From assembly GCF_050859505.1 (NCBI RefSeq), contig NZ_CP193934.1, positions 1,240,001-1,304,000 of the forward strand: a DNA stretch of 64,000 bases. Direction: 5' to 3'. Position numbers and translations under genes: made by a program. Shown here piece by piece: positions 17,548 to 26,140 of the stretch. Under the pieces are notes generated by a model that had not been told where the DNA came from, searched no databases, and worked only from the letters and a program-made list of their open reading frames with translations. Numbering within the stretch: position 1 is the stretch's first letter; every line of letters starts with the position of its first letter. The DNA comes from Marinirhabdus sp050859505 (GTDB taxonomy: Bacteria > Bacteroidota > Bacteroidia > Flavobacteriales > Flavobacteriaceae).

Positions 17548-17684
17548 GGAAGTAGGAGTTTAGAGGTGGGAGTTACGAATAAGTATTCAATCAATTTATT
17601 TCTCCGCGTGACCGGGGTGGTTGTTTCCAAAAATTGATACACTGCGCAGCAGCAATTTTTGGAAACTTTCCGGTTTCACTTCCT
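17534..17684. repeat. Tandem structured repeat, unit 1
   Basis: About 151 bp, beginning with the final codons and stop of the upstream gene (agggaatggtatagggaagta). It contains a 14-bp perfect stem, 17623-17636 with 17653-17666, and an inner ctgcgcag palindrome in the loop. Confidence 0.85.
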
Positions 17685-17834
17685 AAGGGAATGGTGTAGG
17701 GAAGTACGAGTTTAGAGGTGCGAGCGACGAATGAATTATTTAATTTATTTCCCCGCGTGACTGGGGTGGTTGTTTCAGGAAAAATGAAACTTTTTCTTTT
17801 CATTTTCCCTGAAACTTTGCGTTTCGCTCTTTCT
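17685..17834. repeat. Tandem structured repeat, unit 2
   Basis: Outer parts match unit 1, including a relic of the upstream gene's GMV-stop end. The stem (17772-17787 with 17800-17815) has different sequence in both arms, yet pairs over 16 bp with one mismatch. Only the gtttc...gaaac ends are shared. Confidence 0.85.
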
Positions 17835-17983
17835 AGGGAATGGTATAGGGAAGTACGAGTTTAGAGGTGCGAGTTACGGATAATTATTAAATTTATTTTC
17901 CCACGTGACCGGGGTGGTTGTTTCCAAAAATTGATACACTGCGCAGCAGCAATTTTTAGAAACTTTCCGGTTTCAGTTTCCCA
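17835..17983. repeat. Tandem structured repeat, unit 3
   Basis: Very close to unit 1; stem 17920-17933 with 17950-17963 has one mismatch. A decayed fourth start (aatggtgta) follows near 17998. The whole gap 17548-18033 holds only this array; the minus-strand open frames inside it are repeat translations, not genes. Confidence 0.85.
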
Positions 17984-18033
17984 GGAAGGAAGGCTGTAAT
18001 GGTGTACCAATTTTAAACGACGACTGGCGAATT

Positions 18034-19173
18034 TTAGAAACAATTCGTCAATTTTTTTACATCTTCTTCAGTATTATATACATTGGGAGAAATTCGAATT
18101 GATTTTCCGCGATAGGAAACATAGATTTTTTCTTTTAGCAACACCTCTTTTAGTGTGGCAATCTCTGAGGTATTTTCAGGATAAATCCCAAAAAGATGAT
18201 GGGTTCGGAAGCCATCCTCTTCAATAAAATACCCAGCTTCTTTCAGTGTCGCAACCGAATTTTCAGTAATGCTTTTGCAATAGTGCTGTATATGCTCAGG
18301 CTTCCATTCATTTAATTGCCTAATAGCTTCCGAAAGCATAGGGGTAAGGATAAAATTGCTGCTTTCACCTACATCATATCTGGTTGCTTTGGGTTTTAAA
18401 GCGTGGTTGTAATGTACCAGGTTTGAAAAATCCTCGGAGCCAACGTGGTTCATCCAGTTATTTTCAAGGGGTTTGCCGTGGTGGAAACGCTCCCCATAAT
18501 AGGCTACTCCCAAACCGTAAGGCCCCATTAACCATTTATAGCCGCCACAAATGAGGGCGTCTGGTTGTATGTTAGCTATCGAAAACGGAAGCGCGCCCAC
18601 ACTTTGGGTACCGTCAATTACCAAATAAGCACCCACAGCGGTACTGCGTTCTCTTAGTGCTTTTAAGTTGAAAAGCGTTCCGTCTGCCCAATGACAATGT
18701 GGTATGGCAATACATTTTGTTTTTGAGTTGATAGCTTCCAGAATTTTCTCGTTCCAAGCTGCGCCGCGTCCTAGTTTTATTTCAGGTGCTGAAATCGTTC
18801 GGATTAGGATGCCTTTTTCAGCTTCCAACGCTTTCCATGCGTAATAATTGCTGGGAAATTGTTCTTCCAAAACAATGATTTCGTCGCCTTTTTCAAACGG
18901 AATGTTATTTACGGCAATGGCAATTCCGTAGGAAACAGAAGGAATAATCGCTATAGTTTCGTAATCTGGAGCCTCAATTAAGTGTGCAAATCGCTTTTTT
19001 AGCGTGATTTTATCTGCAAAAAAATCGGCTTCAGAAATAAGATACGGTTTACTTTTTTTCTGAAGACAATCTAATCCAATCGCTTCAACCGATTTTAATT
19101 GTGGCGACATATAGGCACCGTTGAGATACGTAATAGGGTTGTCTAAATTGAAAAAGTGTTTTTGGTTTTGCAC
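18034..19173 (-). CDS. Class V aminotransferase-fold PLP enzyme
   Basis: A 379-aa fold-type I PLP enzyme related to cysteine desulfurases, kynureninases and isopenicillin-N epimerases. Visible features are the N-terminal YLNGAYMSP, AIPHCHWADGTLFN (about 177-190), IDGTQSVGA (about 205-213, with the Asp that contacts the pyridine nitrogen) and CGGYKWLMGPYG (about 229-240) with the Schiff-base Lys. There is no obvious desulfurase Cys loop, so the reaction is undetermined. The start is a GTG at 19173, directly after an in-frame stop. It follows the TspO-like gene by 9 nt, suggesting an operon. Confidence 0.9.
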   Translation of the reverse strand: MQNQKHFFNLDNPITYLNGAYMSPQLKSVEAIGLDCLQKKSKPYLISEADFFADKITLKKRFAHLIEAPDYETIAIIPSVSYGIAIAVNNIPFEKGDEIIVLEEQFPSNYYAWKALEAEKGILIRTISAPEIKLGRGAAWNEKILEAINSKTKCIAIPHCHWADGTLFNLKALRERSTAVGAYLVIDGTQSVGALPFSIANIQPDALICGGYKWLMGPYGLGVAYYGERFHHGKPLENNWMNHVGSEDFSNLVHYNHALKPKATRYDVGESSNFILTPMLSEAIRQLNEWKPEHIQHYCKSITENSVATLKEAGYFIEEDGFRTHHLFGIYPENTSEIATLKEVLLKEKIYVSYRGKSIRISPNVYNTEEDVKKLTNCF

Positions 19174-19182
19174 TCAACTAAG

Positions 19183-19983
19183 TTAGTTTTTTTTGAAATA
19201 TTCCATACATTTCTTTGCCGGGTTGGTGTCATGATTTTTAAAAGAATGGACACTGCTGCTCACTACTAAAATACCAGCAGCAACCAATGCCGAAATTTGA
19301 ACAACGTCTACCGTTTCCCAATTGGCAACTGCAATAGCGATTAATGCCCAGGCACCTACCAAGGCAAACTCCCGCATATTTCTTGACCAGGTAACTATAA
19401 GATTAACTGAAGTTGCAACCCCAATCATAAACACCGTCCAGGTTTCTGGCGAAAGTCCAAAGCCATCCCAGTCTATTTTAACTAGAAAGGTGGAAACATT
19501 TGCTATACAAGCTACCGTTAACCAGCCACTATAAATAACGAAAGGCCACCATAAAAATACAATAACCGAAATGGGTTTGTCGTCTAATTCCATTCTATTA
19601 TGGAGTACAATTTTCAGTAAACAGAATAGTAGAAAGAAAATAACAACAACAGATGCCAAAATATAATCTGAAACAAAAAGATAACACCAAAGGCTATTGG
19701 CCATACAACTTAGCACAAACCACCATCCTGTTTTAAGTACAAACCCATCATCCCGGACTTTTACAAACAGACTTCTGGATTGATAGATCACAAAGCTGAA
19801 GAGCAACAAATAAATAAAGCCCCAGATGGAAAAGGCATAGCCCGCAGGTGTGAAGAGTGTTTGGTACTTCGCACTCATATTGGCCTGCGTAGTATCGTTA
19901 AAGATACCAGTGCTTGATGCATAGTTGAAATAAATGGTAACGAGAAATGCAATACTATTGGCTAACTGTAATGTTTTTTTCAT
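19183..19983 (-). CDS. TspO-like (tryptophan-rich) integral membrane protein
   Basis: 266 aa with about seven membrane segments and many tryptophans. The segment FTPAGYAFSIWGFIYLLL (about 45-62) resembles the conserved N-terminal region of proteins annotated as tryptophan-rich sensory protein/TspO relatives. It is longer than classical five-helix TspO (about 160 aa), so it is a distant or extended member. A role in tetrapyrrole or stress signalling is only family-level inference. The class V aminotransferase gene follows 9 nt downstream. Confidence 0.82.
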   Translation of the reverse strand: MKKTLQLANSIAFLVTIYFNYASSTGIFNDTTQANMSAKYQTLFTPAGYAFSIWGFIYLLLFSFVIYQSRSLFVKVRDDGFVLKTGWWFVLSCMANSLWCYLFVSDYILASVVVIFFLLFCLLKIVLHNRMELDDKPISVIVFLWWPFVIYSGWLTVACIANVSTFLVKIDWDGFGLSPETWTVFMIGVATSVNLIVTWSRNMREFALVGAWALIAIAVANWETVDVVQISALVAAGILVVSSSVHSFKNHDTNPAKKCMEYFKKN

Positions 19984-20031
19984 AGCATTAAGATACCTAT
20001 TTCTATCGTTTCTTCGTAGTGTAGTATGTGA

Positions 20032-21129
20032 TTATTCTTTAAGAATTTTAAGAGTAGTGTCATTTACCATTACATAATACATACTACTTGTAAGTCCTGA
20101 CAAATCTATTTGTTTTGTATTCTCCAGAAGCTCACCTTCCATCAAGAGTTGTCCCAAAGGTGAAAAAACTTTGTATGAAACGGGAATATTACTAGAAATG
20201 TTAACTACATTTTGAGTAGGATTAGGATAGAGATGTATGTCTAAGTTGTTTTCCTGAACTGCAAGTATGGGAGCACATTCAATATTTGTTTGTATGTCCG
20301 AAGCTTCCGAAGGATTATCCAGTAAAGTATCTGTAAGCAAAGGACAATAACATTCATTTTCTTCAACGTGTAGCCTAAGCCAAGATAGCGCTATTTGTCC
20401 TACAAGACCATTAGCTCCGTTTGGAGTATTGGCGACAGAATGGTTTCCATTTTCAATTTCAAAAAGTAATTTATCAGTTGTATTTGGGGTAGCATTATAA
20501 TGTGGATTTGCGTGCTGTGCCGGAGGTGCCGTAGGATCGTTTTCACCGCTAAAAATTAAAACGGGACTTGAGTGATTTAGGGAGGGATTATTTAAATAAG
20601 GACATAGCGCAACAACACCTTTAATAGAGTTGTCCAGCACTGCTGCACGTTGCGCGCCACCACCACCCATAGACCAGCCGCTTACAGCGAACTTATCTGT
20701 ATCCAAACCGCCTTCTAAAGGAGAGGTCGCTCTCGTGTTTTCTACCCGCAAAGTTTCCAATGCGTCCAATAATGCTTCTGCTCTTGCCTCAGGAAAGTCG
20801 AAAGGTGAGTTAGTTCCAATAATAATGGTTACAATTCCGTGTGAAGCATAAAAAGGTCCCCATTCTTCCACGCTGGATGGCTCTGAAATAAAACCAGGAA
20901 CAATAGCAATACTCGCATAAGGAGGCGTAGCATTTGTTGGGTAATATACGGTAGCGCCTGCATAATCCGGGCCATTCCTTATACCATCTGCTTCAGTAAG
21001 TGTCGCTACGTCAAAAGGTCCCGGGTTTGTTAGATTTGCTACTGTAACATCTTCACATTGTGCGAAGATGGATGTTGTTGTAAAAAAGGCTATAAAAAAT
21101 AGGAATGTAAAGGCGTATTGTTTTTTCAT
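20032..21129 (-). CDS. PETase-like polyester hydrolase with T9SS sorting domain
   Basis: An exported alpha/beta hydrolase of the PETase/cutinase-like dienelactone hydrolase group. Signal peptide 1-23 (cleavage before QCED), catalytic domain about 25-258, linker, and a T9SS type A sorting domain from about 290 (HLYPNPTQNVVNI). Visible active-site residues are Ser153 in GWSMGGGG, Asp198 in ENDPTAP and His230 in GNHSVAN, with Phe80 (VPGF) at the oxyanion position and Trp152 beside Ser. Compared with Ideonella PETase, the Trp of the wobbling loop is Tyr178 (CPYLN), and the active-site disulfide is absent (Gly196, Val232 in its place). The T9SS tail implies secretion or surface anchoring. Natural substrate unknown. 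Confidence 0.9.
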   Translation of the reverse strand: MKKQYAFTFLFFIAFFTTTSIFAQCEDVTVANLTNPGPFDVATLTEADGIRNGPDYAGATVYYPTNATPPYASIAIVPGFISEPSSVEEWGPFYASHGIVTIIIGTNSPFDFPEARAEALLDALETLRVENTRATSPLEGGLDTDKFAVSGWSMGGGGAQRAAVLDNSIKGVVALCPYLNNPSLNHSSPVLIFSGENDPTAPPAQHANPHYNATPNTTDKLLFEIENGNHSVANTPNGANGLVGQIALSWLRLHVEENECYCPLLTDTLLDNPSEASDIQTNIECAPILAVQENNLDIHLYPNPTQNVVNISSNIPVSYKVFSPLGQLLMEGELLENTKQIDLSGLTSSMYYVMVNDTTLKILKE

Positions 21130-21226
21130 TTTATTTCTTTTGCGATGAAAAATACTATTTTTTTATAATAAAGTGTACAAGTTTCAATGGAAAGATAACT
21201 ACCTTAAAATTTCCTCCTGTTTAAAA

Positions 21227-24112
21227 TCAATGCGCTTCTAACCAATCATTCCCAACCCCAACTTCAACATCTAAAGGAACGTCCATGGTATAAGCATTTT
21301 CCATTTCAGTTTTAATGAGAGTTTTCATTTCCTCCAGTTCGGGTCTATAGACGTCAAACACCAATTCATCATGAACTTGCAAGAGCATTTTTGTTTTGTA
21401 ATTTCCTTCTGAAAGTTTGCGATGGATATTAATCATTGCAATTTTAATAATATCGGCAGCACTTCCTTGTATTGGGGCATTTACAGCATTCCGTTCGGCA
21501 GCGCCACGAACTACTTGGTTACTACCGTTTATGCCTGTTAAATATCTGCGACGCCCCATCACCGTTTCTACGTAGCCGTTTTCACGTGCAAAATCTACCA
21601 ATTCACTCATGTAATTCCGAAGCTTTGGGTAGGTTTTGTAATACGCATCAATCAACTCTTTGGATTCGGTTCGGGACAAATCGGTTTGATTGCTCAGTCC
21701 AAATGCAGAAACCCCGTAAATAATTCCAAAATTTACTGTTTTGGCATTGCTACGCTGTTCGCGAGTCACTTCTTCCAGCGGAACATTAAACACTTTTGCA
21801 GCCGTAGATGCATGAATATCTTCTCCGTTTTTAAAAGCATCCATCATAGTGTCTTCCTGGCTCAAAGAAGCAATAATGCGCAATTCAATCTGCGAATAAT
21901 CTGCAGCAAGCAGCACATATTCTTCATTTCTTGGAATAAAAGCTTTACGCACTTGTCTTCCACGCTCGGTGCGTATGGGAATGTTCTGCAAATTAGGGTT
22001 GTTACTGCTCAATCTTCCTGTAGCGGCAACAGTTTGCATATAATCTGTATGTACTCTTTGTGTAGAAGGCTCTACCTGTTCCGGCAACGCATCTACATAG
22101 GTACTTTTCAATTTTGCAAGGCCGCGATATTCAAGGACGTCGGCAATTATTTTATGATCTTTTGCAAGGTAGCTTAGCACATCTTCTGCCGTAGAATACT
22201 GTCCTGTTTTTGTCTTTTTTGGTTTGTCAATGAGTTTTAGTTTTCCGAAGAGAATCTCACCCAATTGCTTTGGTGAAGCAATGTTGAATTCTTCGTCGGC
22301 TTCTTCATAGATGGCTTTTTCTAAGTTTATAATGTCTGAATCCAAATCGGTAGACAAACCTTTTAAGAATTCTTCATCCAGATTAATGCCTTCTAATTCC
22401 ATGGCTGCTAAGACCTGAAGTAGCGGTAATTCAATCTCTTCAAACAATTTTTTGGTATTTGCCTCGCCCAATTCTTTTTCAAAATGCTCTTTTAGTTGAA
22501 GGGTAATATCGGCATCTTCCACCGCGTATTCGGTTTGCGCTTCCACCGAAACATCCCGCATCGATTTTTGATTCTTCCCTTTTTTCCCAATCAATTCAAC
22601 AATGGAAACGGGCGTGTAGTTAAGGTACGTTTCAGCTAAAATATCCATGTTATGGCGCATATCTGGATTAATAAGGTAATGTGCTAACATGGTATCGAAC
22701 AACTTTCCTTTTACTGAAACCTTATATTTATGAAGAACTTTAATATCGTATTTTAAATTCTGACCAATTTTTTCAATTCCTTCTCCCTCAAAAAATGGAC
22801 GTAGTACCTCGATGATTTCCTGAGCTTCTTCTCTGTTTTCTGGAAACGGCAGGTAAAATCCTTTGCCAATTTCCCAGGAAAACGCAATCCCAACCAACTC
22901 GGCCGTTAAAGGATCCAGCCCTGTGGTTTCGGTATCAAAACACACCGAAGTTTGCTTCATTAGGTTCTGAAGAAACAGCTTGGTGCCCATTCCGGGCTGT
23001 ACCGTTTGGTAAAAATGTTCGGTGTCTTTAATGGTTCTCCTGCTACTAAAATCTGCAGCAGTTGCTGAAGGTTCGCTATCACCACCAAAGAGAGAGAATT
23101 GGCCTTGTCCTGCAGTCCCCCTCTTAGTCTCCCCCGAAGGGAGAGAAGTTTTTTTCTTATTCCCTTGTGGGAGAGAACTTGCGTCTTTTGGTTGCCGTTC
23201 TGTGCCTATAGACGCCATTCCTTCAATGGAGAATGCTTTGAGGAAATTATCTTTCAGTCTTCTGAATTCTAGCTCGTCAAAAATATCCATCACCTTTTGG
23301 GTGTCTGGCGGGCACATTTCAAAATTTTCTTCGTGAAACTCTACGGGGACGTCTAGCATTATGGTAGCGAGCTTTTTGGAAAGCAATCCAAGGTCACCAC
23401 TTGCCTCAACCTTTTCCTTCATTTTCCCTTTTAGCTTGTCCGTATTTGCAAGTAAGCCTTCCATAGAACCAAATTCAGCAAGAAATTTTTTGGCTGTTTT
23501 ATCTCCCACGCCAGGAAGACCAGGAATATTATCACTGGCATCGCCCATCATTCCCAAATAATCTATCACTTGTTCAGGGCGTTCCACCTCAAACTTTTTT
23601 TGTACTTCAGGAATTCCCCAGGTTTCATAACCGCCACCAAAAGATTTGGGACGGTACATAAAAATATTTTCAGAAACCAATTGTGCAAAATCTTTATCGG
23701 GCGTCACCATAAACGTAGTATAGCCTTCTTTTTCAGCTTTTTTTGCGAGGGTTCCTATGACGTCATCGGCTTCAAAACCTTCTTTTACAATAATCGGAAT
23801 TTTCATCGCTTCCAGAATGTCGCAGATAATAGGGATGGCAGAACGGATATCGTCCGGGGTTTCGTCCCGATTGGCTTTATACTCCTCGAACATTTCTTTT
23901 CTGTCTACACTTCCACCTTTGTCAAAACATACGGCGAGATGATCGGGGCGTTCGCGTTTTACCACATCAATTAACGAGTTCATAAAACCCATAATGGCAC
24001 TTGTGTTTTGGCCTTTAGAATTGATTCTTGGGTTTTTTATAAAAGCATAGTAACCACGGAAAATAAGAGCGTAGGCATCTACTAGGAAAAGGCGTTTTTT
24101 TTGGTCTGGCAT
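21227..24112 (-). CDS. polA: DNA polymerase I
   Basis: A 961-aa three-domain Pol I. The 5' nuclease domain (about 5-295) has FVDAYALIFRGYYAF-like and EADDVIG motifs. The 3'-5' exonuclease-type domain (about 365-560) keeps CFDTETTGLDP and YDIKVLHKY, so proofreading residues appear present. The polymerase domain has DYSQIELR, the O-helix RSNAKTVNFGIIYG and QVHDELVFD. The linker between nuclease and exonuclease domains, about residues 308-336, is encoded by two tandem GC-rich palindromic repeats (23104-23191) inserted in frame. It is flexible, so activity is probably unaffected. Divergent from the isoaspartyl peptidase gene. Confidence 0.97.
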   Translation of the reverse strand: MPDQKKRLFLVDAYALIFRGYYAFIKNPRINSKGQNTSAIMGFMNSLIDVVKRERPDHLAVCFDKGGSVDRKEMFEEYKANRDETPDDIRSAIPIICDILEAMKIPIIVKEGFEADDVIGTLAKKAEKEGYTTFMVTPDKDFAQLVSENIFMYRPKSFGGGYETWGIPEVQKKFEVERPEQVIDYLGMMGDASDNIPGLPGVGDKTAKKFLAEFGSMEGLLANTDKLKGKMKEKVEASGDLGLLSKKLATIMLDVPVEFHEENFEMCPPDTQKVMDIFDELEFRRLKDNFLKAFSIEGMASIGTERQPKDASSLPQGNKKKTSLPSGETKRGTAGQGQFSLFGGDSEPSATAADFSSRRTIKDTEHFYQTVQPGMGTKLFLQNLMKQTSVCFDTETTGLDPLTAELVGIAFSWEIGKGFYLPFPENREEAQEIIEVLRPFFEGEGIEKIGQNLKYDIKVLHKYKVSVKGKLFDTMLAHYLINPDMRHNMDILAETYLNYTPVSIVELIGKKGKNQKSMRDVSVEAQTEYAVEDADITLQLKEHFEKELGEANTKKLFEEIELPLLQVLAAMELEGINLDEEFLKGLSTDLDSDIINLEKAIYEEADEEFNIASPKQLGEILFGKLKLIDKPKKTKTGQYSTAEDVLSYLAKDHKIIADVLEYRGLAKLKSTYVDALPEQVEPSTQRVHTDYMQTVAATGRLSSNNPNLQNIPIRTERGRQVRKAFIPRNEEYVLLAADYSQIELRIIASLSQEDTMMDAFKNGEDIHASTAAKVFNVPLEEVTREQRSNAKTVNFGIIYGVSAFGLSNQTDLSRTESKELIDAYYKTYPKLRNYMSELVDFARENGYVETVMGRRRYLTGINGSNQVVRGAAERNAVNAPIQGSAADIIKIAMINIHRKLSEGNYKTKMLLQVHDELVFDVYRPELEEMKTLIKTEMENAYTMDVPLDVEVGVGNDWLEAH
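23104..23191. repeat. Two related palindromic repeats inside polA
   Basis: cttagtctcccccgaaggga and ttattcccttgtgggagaga begin two similar imperfect palindromes of an intergenic type. They are translated on the minus strand as the SLPQGNKKKTSLPSGETK linker of Pol I. Confidence 0.65.
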
Positions 24113-24228
24113 GGTGTTTAGGTCTTTCCTTCAAAAATAATAAGAACGAAACAATTTTAGGCAGAATCCTAGCTAAAAGAAACCAACATCTAAGGAGCAA
24201 TCCGTATTTTTGTGGAAACTTAATTTTG

Positions 24229-25164
24229 ATGCAAAACAATTTCTCTCTAGCCATTCACGGAGGCGCAGGAACCTTGTTAAAAGGACAAATGACTCCTGAA
24301 AAGGAAGCGGCTTACAAAAATGCGCTGCAAGTAGCGTTAGATACTGGATATTCAATTTTGGAACAAAAAGGAACTTCGTTGGATGCCGTGGAAGCTGCTG
24401 TAAAAATATTAGAAGATTCGCCTTTGTTTAACGCAGGAAAAGGAAGTGTTTTCACCGCAGAAGGCACTCACGAAATGGATGCGGCTATTATGGAAGGAAA
24501 AGAATTAAAAGCTGGAGCCGTTTCTTTAATTACGGGGATAAAAAACCCGGTACGCTTAGCGCGTGATGTGATGGAGAAAAGCGAACACGTATTTTTAGCC
24601 GGAACAGGAGCCATGGAATTTGCAAAAGAGCACCATCACGACATTTTATCTTCAGACTATTTCTATGATGAATTACGCTACCAGCAATGGCAGGCGTTAA
24701 AGGGAAGTGATTCGTTTCAATTAGATCACTCGGCAAAAAAAGACTCTAAATTCGGAACTGTGGGTGCTGTGGCTTGTGATGTTTTTGGAACGGTTGCTGC
24801 GGCAACATCCACAGGAGGGATGACCAATAAGAAATGGGGTCGCGTTGGGGATAGCCCAATGATTGGCTCTGGAAATTATGCCAATAATAAAACCTGTGCA
24901 GTAAGTTGTACGGGGAGTGGGGAGTTTTTTATTCGCGGTGTGGTTGCGTACGATGTTTCTTGCTTGATGGAGTATAAAGAAATGTCACTTTCTGAAGCTG
25001 CTTCAGAAGTAATTATGCATAGAGTTTTAAAACTTGGGGGCGACGGAGGTTTAATTGCTGTGGATGCACAAGGAAATATCGCTATGCCATTTAATACCGA
25101 AGGGATGTACCGGGGGTTGAAAACATCTACAGGTGAATCGAAAATTTCAATTTATAAAGAGTAA
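24229..25164 (+). CDS. iaaA: Isoaspartyl peptidase / type 2 L-asparaginase
   Basis: An N-terminal-nucleophile hydrolase precursor of 311 aa. The N-terminus has AIHGGAGT, and autocleavage is expected before Thr177 in KFGTVGAVACD, giving alpha and beta subunits. TSTGGMTNKKWGRVGDSP follows as in the family, with oxyanion/substrate residues. It hydrolyses beta-aspartyl dipeptides. Here it is next to cyanophycinase and cyanophycin synthetase, so its likely task is to split beta-Asp-Arg released from cyanophycin. No signal peptide. A -7-like TATTTTTG lies at 24205-24212. I chose ATG 24229 over TTG 24226. Confidence 0.95.
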   Translation: MQNNFSLAIHGGAGTLLKGQMTPEKEAAYKNALQVALDTGYSILEQKGTSLDAVEAAVKILEDSPLFNAGKGSVFTAEGTHEMDAAIMEGKELKAGAVSLITGIKNPVRLARDVMEKSEHVFLAGTGAMEFAKEHHHDILSSDYFYDELRYQQWQALKGSDSFQLDHSAKKDSKFGTVGAVACDVFGTVAAATSTGGMTNKKWGRVGDSPMIGSGNYANNKTCAVSCTGSGEFFIRGVVAYDVSCLMEYKEMSLSEAASEVIMHRVLKLGGDGGLIAVDAQGNIAMPFNTEGMYRGLKTSTGESKISIYKE

Positions 25165-25169
25165 CGAAG

Positions 25170-26030
25170 CTAGCCTTCTATAACTGGTAGTTGAAAGGGT
25201 GAAATATTCACTTTTTTCTTTTTAATATTAAAGCGATCCCCATTAGCCAAAATATGTGTTTTTAAGTTGGTAAGTGACATTGGAGTGCCATTTTCCAATA
25301 AATGATGGTTGTTGTGCTTTGCTTTTCTTGCATTAAATAGAATTACCATCCCAGAGCCAATTACTTCAAATGTATTGTCTTTAATAATTACTCCGGTATC
25401 TTCGGCGAGTCCTACACCTATAAGGTCTGGATATCTAGCTACTGCTTCAGCCATTCTGCCAAATCTTCCACGACGGATAAAATGTGAGTCTATAATTAAT
25501 TCAGCGATAAAATCCATTCCTTCCTTCATCTTCACGGCACCTTTAACAAATGATTCTTTGCTGCTTCCGCCAGAGATCATTTCCTTGCTCATACACATGG
25601 CTCCTGCACTGGTTCCGGCAATTACAAAGCGTTCTTTTTCGTAACGTTCCATCATGATTTTATGAAGGGTAGTGCCGCCAATAGCTCTGGTAATGTTGGA
25701 CTGGTTTCCACCAGAGAACATAACACAATCTGCTTTCTTCATTAAAGCAATATTCCCAGGCGTTTCAGATTGATCGCGATCGCGAATGTTCAGCACGTGA
25801 AGATTTTTACAACCCAATTTTTCGAAGGCTTGCAAATAATTTTCACCCACTTCCTTAGGAATACTAGAGGCTGTAGGGATAATGAGAATGAGAGCTTCTT
25901 TCCCGCCGCTTTCTTTTACTACCCGGGATAAAATACCCTCTTCAATAAACTCAAGATGGTAGATTTCGTTTTCTTCAATTCCTTTGTCTTCATTTCCACC
26001 TATTGGAATTAATGTGCCTTTTGCGTTCAT
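25170..26030 (-). CDS. cphB: Cyanophycinase
   Basis: A serine peptidase of family S51 that degrades cyanophycin (multi-L-arginyl-poly-L-aspartate) to beta-Asp-Arg. 286 aa from the ATG at 26030 (begins MNAKGTLIPIGG); the longer frame to 26066 adds 12 unconserved residues. Ser141 in AGTSAGAMCMS is the nucleophile; FSGGNQ (105-110) and the later GVGLAEDTG and IGSGM segments are family features. No signal peptide, so it acts on intracellular granules. It is divergent from cphA and convergent with iaaA, ending 5 nt from that gene's stop. Confidence 0.96.
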   Translation of the reverse strand: MNAKGTLIPIGGNEDKGIEENEIYHLEFIEEGILSRVVKESGGKEALILIIPTASSIPKEVGENYLQAFEKLGCKNLHVLNIRDRDQSETPGNIALMKKADCVMFSGGNQSNITRAIGGTTLHKIMMERYEKERFVIAGTSAGAMCMSKEMISGGSSKESFVKGAVKMKEGMDFIAELIIDSHFIRRGRFGRMAEAVARYPDLIGVGLAEDTGVIIKDNTFEVIGSGMVILFNARKAKHNNHHLLENGTPMSLTNLKTHILANGDRFNIKKKKVNISPFQLPVIEG

Positions 26031-26140
26031 GGAGTAATTTCTTAATACGGTACAAAAATAGCGCAATTATGCCGTAAAAATGATATATTTAACCATTGTT
26101 CTTCTACGAGCATTTTGAAATCATTGTAAACCAACCCTAT

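Noticed and set aside
17591..18043. Two minus-strand open frames sharing a Gln-Pro-Pro-Arg-Ser-Arg-Gly segment
   Set aside because: They are translations of units of the tandem repeat array. The likeness comes from the repeated DNA, not from related genes.
18034..19173. Second SufS-type cysteine desulfurase
   Set aside because: It has the PLP lysine and fold but no recognisable catalytic Cys loop, and it is far from the suf operon, so only a class V aminotransferase call is supported.
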